Assembly (NCBI GenBank): GCA_013153895.1
Contig: JAADDN010000013.1
Span: forward strand, 1 to 11,084
Direction: 5' to 3'
DNA from: Thermoproteota archaeon
GTDB lineage: Archaea; Thermoproteota; Thermoprotei; Thermoproteales; Thermocladiaceae
DNA: 11,084 nucleotides
Numbering within the stretch: the stretch's first letter is position 1; the number at the start of each line of letters is the position of its first letter. Shown one piece after another: positions 1 through 5,710 of the stretch. The notes below the pieces were generated by a model. It did not search any database. It had not been told where the DNA came from and saw nothing but the letters and a program-made list of their open reading frames with translations. The translations under genes and the position numbers were made by a program.

Positions 1-70
1 TGAAACACCCCAACGCCGACCGCAGTACTGGGGTCCGAGAGGCCCCGGGAAACGGCGGTGCTGGGACCCG
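1..70 (+). rRNA. rrf: 5S ribosomal RNA, 3' portion (5' end outside window)
   Basis: A GC-rich block in an AT-rich window with the 5S loop E/helix IV architecture. AGTA at 24-27 faces GGGAAAC at 47-53 (the loop E motif). Between them GGGG (30-33) pairs with CCCC (43-46) as a hairpin, and CGCCG (14-18) pairs with CGGCG (53-57). The spacing from AGTA to the end of the GC block (about 45 nt) matches the 3' part of a ~120-nt 5S rRNA. About 50 nt of the 5' side lies left of the window, so the closing helix I cannot be checked; the 3' end near 70 is estimated. The asymmetry of loop E fixes the strand as plus. Recognition is by motif and memory of archaeal 5S sequences, not by alignment. Confidence 0.75.
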
Positions 71-320
71 AGGCCCCCTCTTTAGAACTTTCTCTTGCCT
101 TCTTCCTTTCTTCTCTCACTATTGTTGCTATGGTTAGTATTACTCCTATCACGAGGTAGTAGTATGCTATCTCTGCTAGCTTGTTTGCTATTGTTGTGTT
201 TCCTATTGCTAGTTCTGCTGCAGCTATTATTAGTAGGACCATGAACGCGATGATGAATGGTCTTCCTGGGTTTTCTTTCAATTCTCTTAGAATTGTCTTG
301 CCTATTCCTTCTCTCTCCAT
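1..320 (-). CDS. small two-TM membrane protein, C-terminus open at window edge
   Basis: An unrecognised small protein, too incomplete to match a family. ATG is at 320-318 and the frame runs to the window edge without a stop (106 complete codons). The first 81 residues look genuine: a basic N-terminus, a hydrophobic helix at about 21-40, a short Asn/Thr-containing loop, a second helix at about 51-68, then a highly charged tail rich in Arg, Glu and Lys. Positive charges at both ends suggest both termini face the cytoplasm. Beyond codon 81 the frame runs antisense through the 5S rRNA gene and the residues become Gly/Ser/Pro/Val-rich, an obvious by-product of rRNA sequence. A TAA at 84-82 exists in another frame, so a frameshift there would end the protein sensibly. 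An AATAAA-type box A about 33 bp upstream supports the start. Confidence 0.55.
   Translation of the reverse strand, partial: MEREGIGKTILRELKENPGRPFIIAFMVLLIIAAAELAIGNTTIANKLAEIAYYYLVIGVILTIATIVREERKKARESSKEGASGPSTAVSRGLSDPSTAVGVGVF
76..118 (+). terminator. pyrimidine-rich tract after 5S rRNA, possible terminator
   Basis: Just past the GC-rich 5S block the plus strand becomes almost purely C/T with several TTT runs (81-83, 89-91, 106-108). Archaeal RNA polymerase terminates at T-rich tracts in the non-template strand. The same bases encode the charged C-terminal tail of the opposing minus-strand gene, where they read as purine-rich Lys/Arg/Glu codons, so the composition may reflect that coding function instead. 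Confidence 0.35.
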
Positions 321-348
321 ATGTTTGTCTGATCCTTGATTAGAGAGA

Positions 349-356
349 TTTATTAA
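349..356. promoter_or_regulatory. box A (TTTATTAA) between divergent genes
   Basis: The only TATA-like element between the minus gene starting at 320 and the plus operon. For the minus gene its centre lies ~33 bp from the ATG, giving a short leader. For the plus operon it is immediately next to the ATG at 358, too close for that start to be used from this box. It would fit a leaderless message starting near the in-frame GTG at 382, so it bears on the choice of start for the first operon gene. Confidence 0.4.
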
Positions 357-357
357 C

Positions 358-2313
358 ATGTTCTCAGTATTATGTACAGTAGTGTCGTCGAAACCTTTCA
401 ATTTTACTTATGTGCTGTACTGGTCACCGGACCACAATGTTCCCATACTTAACCCTGCTATTCACGACTCCTTCTACATCAGGATAAGACTCACAGAGCC
501 AGGAGATGTTAGACCAGCATTTCCACAGGACATCCTCTCCATAAGAGAGGCTATAATGAACGAGTTTAATGATAGAAGTCTCTTAGACCTGCTTATACCA
601 TCAGGATCGTTAGTATTACTCAACAAGATTCCTGGATATCCAGATGAGGCTGATGAGGTCATAGTTAATGGTGAGCTGATAGGACATAGATGGTATGATC
701 CTCTAGAGAGAAGATGGAGGTTCAGACCTCTCCTTCATGGTGTTGCTAGAATGCTTGAACATAAGGTTGGTCACTACGCTATACTTGACCTACCTAAGCT
801 TAGTAGAGGATTTGAAGTTCATAAGGATAAGATCATTAGTGGTGAACTTCCATCTGAGAAAGGTAAGCTAGTAGCCGTGGTTACTAGGGACGGAAAGTGG
901 CAGGGAGTTGCTAGACTTGTACGTAGAGGTAGGTTATATATTATTAAGGCTTGGAGAAGCGTGAGACCTCACTATCTTGAGAATAATAAATCAACTTGGA
1001 GAGATGTGATAGAGCTTAATGAGAAGGATCTAGAGCTCAAAGTTGAGAAGTCTAAGAGAATTGTGAGAAGAGTATTAGAGAGGTTTCGTGGAAAGAGACC
1101 AGTAGTATCTTATAGTGGTGGTAAAGATAGTCTGGTCGTTCTTGACATAGTAGACGAGGTCTGTCATGATTACTCAATACTGTTTAATGATACTCTTCTA
1201 GAACTACCTGACACATACGTTAACGTTTTTGAAGTATGTTCAAGATATAGAGGCGATCTTAACATAGCTCGTGCTAGAACATCATTCTACAATATTGTTA
1301 AGACTCTCCTACTACCTTCAAGAGATTTTAGATATTGCTGTAAGATGCTTAAACTTGCACCAATATCTCTAACTCTTAAGAAGATTGCTCCAACAGGTTC
1401 AATAAGCTTCACAGGACAGAGAAAGTACGAGTCATCTCTCAGAGCTAGGTTACCAATAGTATCGAGGTCTAGATGGGTTGCGAACACGATAGTCGTAGCT
1501 CCAATAGATGAGTGGACCAGTCTACACGTGTGGTTATACATATGGAGTAGAAATTTACCATATAATAGAGCATACACGCTAGGTTTTGACAGGATTGGAT
1601 GTTGGATATGTCCTGCAAATGAGATCGCAGAGATAGAACGTGCATTAGAGGTGTACGATGTCTTGAAAAGGAGATGGGAGTCCGTGATTGAGCATGTCAA
1701 GAACATTCTAGATATTCCAGATATCTGGTTTAGACTCTACCTCTGGAGATGGAGAAGCAAGATTCCTGGAGATATGAGGAGATATGTTGAGAACAGGTTG
1801 AGGATAAATGTTGAAGATTTGTTAGAAAAGTATAGAAAGACTAGTCTTCCATTTGATCTAAATATTAATCATAGTTCTATCATATTGAGCTTACGTAGGA
1901 TAAATATTGATAGAGAACGTGTATTTAATAGACTTAAGATGTTGTTAATAACTATGAGAGAAGTTGAGACTTATAATGTAGACTTCAATAATCATATTAT
2001 GACTATAATGTTCATAAACAATATATGTTGTAACTTAAAGATGAATAATGGTAGTGTAATGTTAAGCTTTACTAGAAATGTTAGAGAGATATCTGATATT
2101 GTAGGTAAGCTTCTGAGGGTCTTGGTTAGATCACTTTACTGTACATTATGTGGAATGTGTGAGTCATGGTGTAATAATGATGCTATAGAGGTCAGAGATG
2201 ATATCTATGTTAGATCTAATAGATGTGTTAGATGTGGGTTATGTAATATTGCTTGTCCTGTAGCTGAGTATCTTGTTGCAAGGTCAGGAGTTATTAAGGT
2301 CCTTCAGAGTTAG
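358..2313 (+). CDS. PAPS reductase-like PP-loop protein with PUA and 2[4Fe-4S] ferredoxin domains
   Basis: A multidomain archaeal member of the PAPS reductase/DndC-type adenine nucleotide alpha-hydrolase superfamily. Order: N-terminal segment around YWSPDHNVP (21-29), which sits where I recall relatives carrying a Cys-ribbon; a PUA-like region at about 151-205; the PP-loop SGGKDS at 253-258; paired cysteines C327-C328; GCWICP with C415 and C418; a helical linker; and a C-terminal ferredoxin with C595, C598, C601, C605 and C623, C626, C629, C633, enough for two [4Fe-4S] clusters. PP-loop enzymes adenylate a substrate, and the conserved cysteines suggest sulfur transfer or an extra Fe-S site. 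The PUA domain suggests an RNA substrate rather than free PAPS; that is inference. First gene of an operon (9 bp to the next). The start could instead be the in-frame GTG at 382, which suits the box A position better. Confidence 0.85.
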   Translation: MFSVLCTVVSSKPFNFTYVLYWSPDHNVPILNPAIHDSFYIRIRLTEPGDVRPAFPQDILSIREAIMNEFNDRSLLDLLIPSGSLVLLNKIPGYPDEADEVIVNGELIGHRWYDPLERRWRFRPLLHGVARMLEHKVGHYAILDLPKLSRGFEVHKDKIISGELPSEKGKLVAVVTRDGKWQGVARLVRRGRLYIIKAWRSVRPHYLENNKSTWRDVIELNEKDLELKVEKSKRIVRRVLERFRGKRPVVSYSGGKDSLVVLDIVDEVCHDYSILFNDTLLELPDTYVNVFEVCSRYRGDLNIARARTSFYNIVKTLLLPSRDFRYCCKMLKLAPISLTLKKIAPTGSISFTGQRKYESSLRARLPIVSRSRWVANTIVVAPIDEWTSLHVWLYIWSRNLPYNRAYTLGFDRIGCWICPANEIAEIERALEVYDVLKRRWESVIEHVKNILDIPDIWFRLYLWRWRSKIPGDMRRYVENRLRINVEDLLEKYRKTSLPFDLNINHSSIILSLRRINIDRERVFNRLKMLLITMREVETYNVDFNNHIMTIMFINNICCNLKMNNGSVMLSFTRNVREISDIVGKLLRVLVRSLYCTLCGMCESWCNNDAIEVRDDIYVRSNRCVRCGLCNIACPVAEYLVARSGVIKVLQS

Positions 2314-2322
2314 ATTAGTGAG

Positions 2323-3177
2323 ATGGAGCCTAGATTAATGATTAATGATGTTGGTGAGATAATACTACATTTGCCAGATGGAGAGAGGGTGCAGGTGCCT
2401 AAGATGAAGCATAATGTAGTTTTCTTACTAGTGAGCTCTATATCTAGACAGTATGCAGGTTGTGAGTATAGGATTCATCTTGATTATTCATCGGGTAGAG
2501 AGATTAGGAGAGAGATGATTGAGGGAGTATTAGAACATGCTAGACATCTACATGAGAAGCCTACGGATGTTGATATAGATGTAAAACCTGGACATAGGTG
2601 TCCTATTTTGATAAATGTTGGTATAGATGGTGTAACATATTTTAATCATGCTATGAGAAGTAAATGGATAATGAAGGCTAGGTCTAGCAATATTGTAAAG
2701 GAGCCTGCAGTCTTATACGTTTATAAGAATGTTCCAATATTAGCGCAACCTGACATAGTGATATTTAAGGATGGTAATAGTATAATTGTTGAGTTAAAGA
2801 CAACTTCTAGAGATCCTAGAATAATATCTAGAGCTGAGGAGCTTCAAGCAGCATTATATGGGTACATATTTGATCAGCTTGGTCTAAATCCTCGAGGAGT
2901 TATATTAGTGAAGGTCAGAAGAGGACTTAGAGGTAGCATACTAGACATGTTAGATAAGGTTGTTAACTCTCTAGAGAAGGGGAGAGACCTATATACTAGA
3001 GATCTCGTAATATATAGAGTGAAGGTCGATAATGATAAGCTGAGAAGCATAATTGACTGGGCACTAGACTACTGGTTATATAGGAGAAATCCAGTTCCGA
3101 GGCCGGGAGACTACTGTAGAAACTGTCAACATGTGAGAATCTGCCCATTTGCACGTACTTACCCACTTAAGAGGTGA
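2323..3177 (+). CDS. Cas4/RecB-type PD-(D/E)XK nuclease with Fe-S cysteines
   Basis: 284 residues with the complete Cas4 signature. There is one N-terminal cysteine (C47), a G-x3-H motif (G68, H72), and the nuclease core D144 (QPDIVIF), E157 and K159 (VELKTT), Q175 with Y179. The C-terminal Cys cluster is C265-x2-C268-x5-C274. In Cas4 and AddB the four cysteines hold a [4Fe-4S] cluster, and the family shows Mn/Mg-dependent exonuclease and endonuclease activity on ssDNA ends. Length is higher than the usual ~180-200 because of about 25 extra residues at the N-terminus and a longer segment before the core. No CRISPR repeats or other cas genes occur in the window, so it is a solo Cas4-family protein. 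It sits 9 bp after the PAPS-reductase-like gene and 1 bp before the next gene, so all three are probably one transcript. Adaptation, repair or RNA-modification-linked roles are all possible. Confidence 0.82.
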   Translation: MEPRLMINDVGEIILHLPDGERVQVPKMKHNVVFLLVSSISRQYAGCEYRIHLDYSSGREIRREMIEGVLEHARHLHEKPTDVDIDVKPGHRCPILINVGIDGVTYFNHAMRSKWIMKARSSNIVKEPAVLYVYKNVPILAQPDIVIFKDGNSIIVELKTTSRDPRIISRAEELQAALYGYIFDQLGLNPRGVILVKVRRGLRGSILDMLDKVVNSLEKGRDLYTRDLVIYRVKVDNDKLRSIIDWALDYWLYRRNPVPRPGDYCRNCQHVRICPFARTYPLKR

Positions 3178-3178
3178 T
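3171..3178 (+). promoter_or_regulatory. Shine-Dalgarno site GAGGTGAT deciding the start at 3179
   Basis: Complementary to the archaeal 16S 3' end (AUCACCUC) and directly adjacent to ATG 3179. It overlaps the stop codon of the upstream nuclease gene, a translational-coupling arrangement. The same very short spacing recurs before the ATG at 4975 (minus, AGGTGAG then 2 nt) and at 10220 (GGTGAG then 3 nt), which makes it look like the house style of this genome. Confidence 0.7.
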
Positions 3179-4021
3179 ATGACGTATGTCATATTCTTCG
3201 AAACCTTATTTGAGGAAGAATGTATAGAAAAGGTTAGTAAAATAATAGAGAGAAACATTGATAAACTAGATTTCGCAGTACTACCAGTACCTAGAGAATT
3301 GATAGAGTACTCCTTCAGAGGCTACATAAGCTCCAAGACTAGTGAAGATGTTTCAAAAATAATGATAAGAGATTATAGAGATAGATTAATACAGATTAGA
3401 CCACTTATGAGAATAATTCAACCATTAATAGAAGTCATATATGAAGCGCTGAGAAAGAGACCTGAAGTACGAATAATAACTACGTACAGTATAGAAGATC
3501 TTCAGAAAGGTGAGATAACTGCAATGGACATAATATCGATGCTAGTAGGATGGCGTAGAAATATTGAGAAGAAGATAGAGAAGATAAGAATGAGCGTAAG
3601 TAAGACTATTAGAGAACTATCTCGTAAAATAGTTCAAGAATCATCAATACTACGTAAAGAACAGCCTAAGATAGGAGTCATAGTTCCATCATCCTGTATT
3701 GAGTGTATAATACTTAGAACATATGTGGAGAGAGTACTTGGTCATAAGAGAGATGTAGTACAAGCATGTACTAGATTACCACCACCATCACAGCTCACGT
3801 ACATGTACATATATGCTGAGGAAAATGAGAAAGAGATTAAGAAGATGATATCAATATATAAGGACTTCGTAATGAATTACCTATTAATATCAAATAATAT
3901 ACATGAAGCATATAGAAACTTCATTAAAGATAAAGGAAGGAATTATGAGACTTTTGTCAGAGAAGCACTATCTAAGTTCATTGATACTGTTAAGAGAGAG
4001 TTAGTTGAGCTCTTACGATAA
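3179..4021 (+). CDS. hypothetical protein with coiled coil and C-x2-C, third operon gene
   Basis: 280 residues from ATG 3179. I do not recognise the family. The N-terminus looks like a beta-strand (VIFFETL) followed by helices. A long charged helix at about 126-162 with heptad-like Ile/Lys/Glu spacing is a likely coiled coil, followed by a strand (IGVIVP) and C173-x2-C176, then C197 and a proline-rich turn (RLPPPSQ). The C-terminal 65 residues are helical and charged. No signal peptide or membrane segment. The start at 3179 is chosen because a near-perfect anti-16S site, GAGGTGAT (3171-3178), abuts it. The upstream in-frame TTG at 3149 would overlap the nuclease gene and lacks a site. Its tight coupling (1 bp gap) to the Cas4-like gene suggests a joint function. 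The 3' end overlaps the opposing gene by 9 bp. Confidence 0.75.
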   Translation: MTYVIFFETLFEEECIEKVSKIIERNIDKLDFAVLPVPRELIEYSFRGYISSKTSEDVSKIMIRDYRDRLIQIRPLMRIIQPLIEVIYEALRKRPEVRIITTYSIEDLQKGEITAMDIISMLVGWRRNIEKKIEKIRMSVSKTIRELSRKIVQESSILRKEQPKIGVIVPSSCIECIILRTYVERVLGHKRDVVQACTRLPPPSQLTYMYIYAEENEKEIKKMISIYKDFVMNYLLISNNIHEAYRNFIKDKGRNYETFVREALSKFIDTVKRELVELLR

Positions 4022-4975
4022 TATCTCAACGTTGAAATAATACTCTATCTCACCTTCCTCAATAAGCTTAGTATGTAGTTCATTATTCTTATAATATTTA
4101 ACTGTGATCTCATTTCCAGAGTCGTCTATTATCTCAATATCATGTTGTTTTAATGTTGATAATATCTCATCTTTACCTGATAATACTTTTATTTTTGAAG
4201 TTTCTTCAATATTTTTAAGAGTTCTTTTCTCAATCTTAGCTTTTAGAGTCTGTTCAATTATCTTAAGTATTACTGTGTATGTATCCTGTACGCTATAATT
4301 GAAAGGTATTGCTAAGAGGAGTCCCAGTGAGACATCGTTCTCATATGTGTGATGTGTGTGAGGTAGCTGTAACACGTCTTTGAGATTATCTATCTCTCTT
4401 GTTATTGGTATACTTATCTCTATCTTAGAGTGCTTATTCTTTACCATATTTATAGCTGGTTCATCTAGCTCTATTCCTAGTGTCTTATCTGTGGTTACTG
4501 TGATTAATATGTGTGGTCTTATGTTCTTTATTAAGCTGTGTAATGTTTTTGTATATCTTGATCTTAATGTTAGGAGATCTCTTAATACTTCTATACCATC
4601 TTCATCAACTATCGATCTCTTGTAGTTTCTTGTCTTAACTATGTACCTGTTGTATGAGTACTTGTTTGTTATTGGGTATATTAGTAATCTCTTTTCTGTG
4701 AATAATTTTGCTGGTAGTGCTCTTAGTGTTCTTATGCTGCTGTACTGTGATGATATGTATAGTGTTAATGCGTTAACTATCTTGTAGTCGTATAGTGAGA
4801 ATCCTGATATTATGAGTATGTTCTCTCCTTGACCTATCGTGTATACTTCTGCCTCTGTTTCTGGTGTTGGTACTTTAAGTTTGGGTATTTTTAATTCTGT
4901 TAGTGCTCTAGTTATGTAGTCTTCATCTACGTGTTCTACTGTAAGTGCTATATACATGTTTGCGTATTCGGACAT
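4013..4975 (-). CDS. hypothetical cysteine-free protein, faint M14-carboxypeptidase-like pattern
   Basis: 320 residues; no confident family. It contains no cysteine, in contrast with several neighbours. Residues 45-120 resemble the start of an M14/AstE-type metallocarboxypeptidase: a strand GENILIISG where relatives have the zinc motif H-x2-E shortly after, a helix, then RLLIYPITN and an Arg/Asn-rich segment (KTRNYKRS) at the place of the 'P-x2-N ... R-N-x-D' stretch. The zinc ligands are not there (the sequence after ISG is FSLYDY). A histidine cluster PHTHHT lies at 205-210. If related at all, it is a non-catalytic or re-purposed member. The C-terminal ~60 residues look like a separate alpha/beta domain. 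The start is supported by AGGTGAG 2 nt upstream and a TTTAAAG box at 5006-5012. It is convergent with the three-gene operon (9-bp overlap). Confidence 0.7.
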   Translation of the reverse strand: MSEYANMYIALTVEHVDEDYITRALTELKIPKLKVPTPETEAEVYTIGQGENILIISGFSLYDYKIVNALTLYISSQYSSIRTLRALPAKLFTEKRLLIYPITNKYSYNRYIVKTRNYKRSIVDEDGIEVLRDLLTLRSRYTKTLHSLIKNIRPHILITVTTDKTLGIELDEPAINMVKNKHSKIEISIPITREIDNLKDVLQLPHTHHTYENDVSLGLLLAIPFNYSVQDTYTVILKIIEQTLKAKIEKRTLKNIEETSKIKVLSGKDEILSTLKQHDIEIIDDSGNEITVKYYKNNELHTKLIEEGEIEYYFNVEILS

Positions 4976-4992
4976 TACTCACCTGAGGTAAG

Positions 4993-5002
4993 GTCTATAG
5001 TA
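4993..5002 (+). promoter_or_regulatory. possible box A for the C/D sRNA
   Basis: TCTATAGTAT lies ~25 bp before the expected sRNA 5' end (5019-5022). It is a weak match, and the placement is the main argument. Confidence 0.3.
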
Positions 5003-5004
5003 TC

Positions 5005-5013
5005 TTCTTTAAA
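5005..5013 (-). promoter_or_regulatory. box A for the minus-strand gene starting at 4975
   Basis: On the minus strand the region reads AGTTTAAAG, centred near 5009, about 34 bp before the ATG at 4975. This gives a leader of ~8 nt that contains the AGGTGAG ribosome site. The core TTTAAA is palindromic, so it could also be read from the plus strand, but it is too close to the sRNA 5' end at ~5020 to serve as that gene's box. Confidence 0.5.
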
Positions 5014-5018
5014 CTACA

Positions 5019-5077
5019 TCTCGATGATGAGTGCGGTGTGTCCTGATGTGTGAGGACTGGTGACACGGCTGATCTTT
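5019..5077 (+). ncRNA. box C/D guide sRNA (2'-O-methylation guide)
   Basis: A complete archaeal C/D layout: box C ATGATGA (5024-5030), 12-nt guide (5031-5042), box D' CTGA (5043-5046), 3-nt spacer, box C' GTGAGGA (5050-5056, one mismatch to RUGAUGA), 12-nt guide (5057-5068), and box D CTGA (5069-5072). Two 12-nt guides and the 3-nt D'-C' spacer are the classical archaeal geometry; such RNAs bind L7Ae, Nop5 and fibrillarin. The first guide contains GCGGTGTGT, complementary to ACACACCGC of the universal 16S segment near E. coli 1394-1402. By the D-box-plus-five rule it would methylate about C1397. The second guide predicts the target CCGUGUCACCAG with the fifth base (G) methylated; I could not place this target. 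The flanks do not form an obvious terminal stem. A TCTTT run follows box D. The ends are approximate. Confidence 0.85.
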
Positions 5078-5105
5078 CAATTATATCTATCATGTTCTCG
5101 AGTTA

Positions 5106-5116
5106 AAGTTTAAAAG
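5106..5116 (+). promoter_or_regulatory. BRE/box A upstream of speD
   Basis: AAGTTTAAAAG, with an A-rich BRE-like element before TTTAAA, centred near 5112. Transcription would start around 5138, giving a leader of ~25-28 nt before ATG 5166. That leader contains a small inverted repeat, GAGG (5136-5139) and CCTC (5147-5150), around an A-rich loop. I see no clear Shine-Dalgarno site next to the ATG. Confidence 0.55.
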
Positions 5117-5165
5117 AGGGGGTATAACGTGTGTTGAGGACAAAAACCTCCAATGTATAGTAGCG

Positions 5166-5639
5166 ATGTGGGGGGTAAACCTAAATCCGGGTCCCAGATC
5201 AGGAGGAAAGGAGGGTAAAAAGCTAGTCCATGGAATGCATGTGTATGGTAACTTGAAGAGGTGTAATGCTGAGCTATTAAAATCGGAGGAGTACTTGAGG
5301 AAGGTTGTTGAGGATGCTGCAAGAATAGGTAACATGACTCTAATAACAATAATGACGCATAAGTTTGGAGTTGATAGTGGAGTCTCAGTGGTAGCTATAG
5401 TTGCTGAGAGTCACATATCTATCCATACCTGGCCAGAGTATGAGTATGCTACCGTGGACGTCTATACCTGTGGAGCTCACTCTAACCCAATACAGTCATT
5501 TATGTATATTGCTCGAGCTCTAGAAGCTAAGGAGATAGACATATATGTGAACGATAGGTCACTATATGCTGGAGAGCTCTCAGAGGAGGATCTTGCTAGA
5601 CTAATTAACGTTCGAACCTTCGAGTCAGTACAGGATTAA
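5166..5639 (+). CDS. speD: pyruvoyl-dependent S-adenosylmethionine/arginine decarboxylase proenzyme (SpeD fold)
   Basis: A class of self-processing decarboxylase in polyamine synthesis. The proenzyme cleaves before the serine of ESHISIHTWPEY, turning it into the pyruvoyl cofactor and leaving beta and alpha chains. Residues here are E81-S82 at the cleavage site, H87 and C102; the spacings of +5 and +20 from the serine match Ser63/His68/Cys83 of the Thermotoga enzyme. The TVDVYTCG stretch is diagnostic. In crenarchaea this fold exists as two paralogues, AdoMet decarboxylase and arginine decarboxylase; motifs alone do not let me choose. The protein is 157 residues, with an N-terminal extension of about 19 residues over the Thermotoga form, rich in Gly/Lys. 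An internal ATG (residue 24) would give a more ordinary length. It is monocistronic, with its own promoter. Confidence 0.92.
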   Translation: MWGVNLNPGPRSGGKEGKKLVHGMHVYGNLKRCNAELLKSEEYLRKVVEDAARIGNMTLITIMTHKFGVDSGVSVVAIVAESHISIHTWPEYEYATVDVYTCGAHSNPIQSFMYIARALEAKEIDIYVNDRSLYAGELSEEDLARLINVRTFESVQD

Positions 5640-5662
5640 CTACTCGCTACTTTAAATCTAAA

Positions 5663-5672
5663 AGTTTTAAAG
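5663..5672 (+). promoter_or_regulatory. box A upstream of hxlB
   Basis: AGTTTTAAAG, preceded by an A-rich BRE-like sequence, is centred near 5668, about 43 bp before ATG 5711. This places the transcript start near 5694 with a leader of ~15 nt containing GGGG (5697-5700). Confidence 0.5.
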
Positions 5673-5710
5673 ACCTCTCTCCAATTCTCTCTCAGCGGGG
5701 CAGGTAACAG

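Noticed and set aside
1287..1706. 139-codon minus-strand ORF inside the first PP-loop gene
   Set aside because: It is the antisense of the conserved catalytic core (CCK to GCWICP), with no promoter or recognisable product.
358..2313. Calling the first PP-loop gene a true assimilatory PAPS/APS reductase
   Set aside because: The PUA and ferredoxin modules do not belong to the classical enzyme, and no sulfate-assimilation genes are nearby; only superfamily membership is supported.
3149..3178. TTG-initiated extension of the third operon gene
   Set aside because: It overlaps the Cys-cluster codons of the nuclease and lacks a ribosome site, whereas GAGGTGAT directly precedes ATG 3179.
358..4021. 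CRISPR array or cas1/cas2 near the Cas4-like gene
   Set aside because: No direct repeats with regular spacers and no Cas1/Cas2-like reading frames are seen anywhere in the window.
4104..4625. Two plus-strand ORFs opposite the cysteine-free protein
   Set aside because: They are hydrophobic Ser/Ile/Leu-rich shadows produced by A-rich codons on the minus strand; no start signals.
5128..5155. Riboswitch or attenuator in the speD leader
   Set aside because: The inverted repeat is only 4 bp around an A-rich loop in a leader of under 30 nt, too little for a structured regulator.
5090..5349. Two minus-strand ORFs over the speD 5' region
   Set aside because: They are Pro/Ser/Phe-rich antisense translations of the speD coding and leader sequence, with mutually overlapping frames and no ribosome site.
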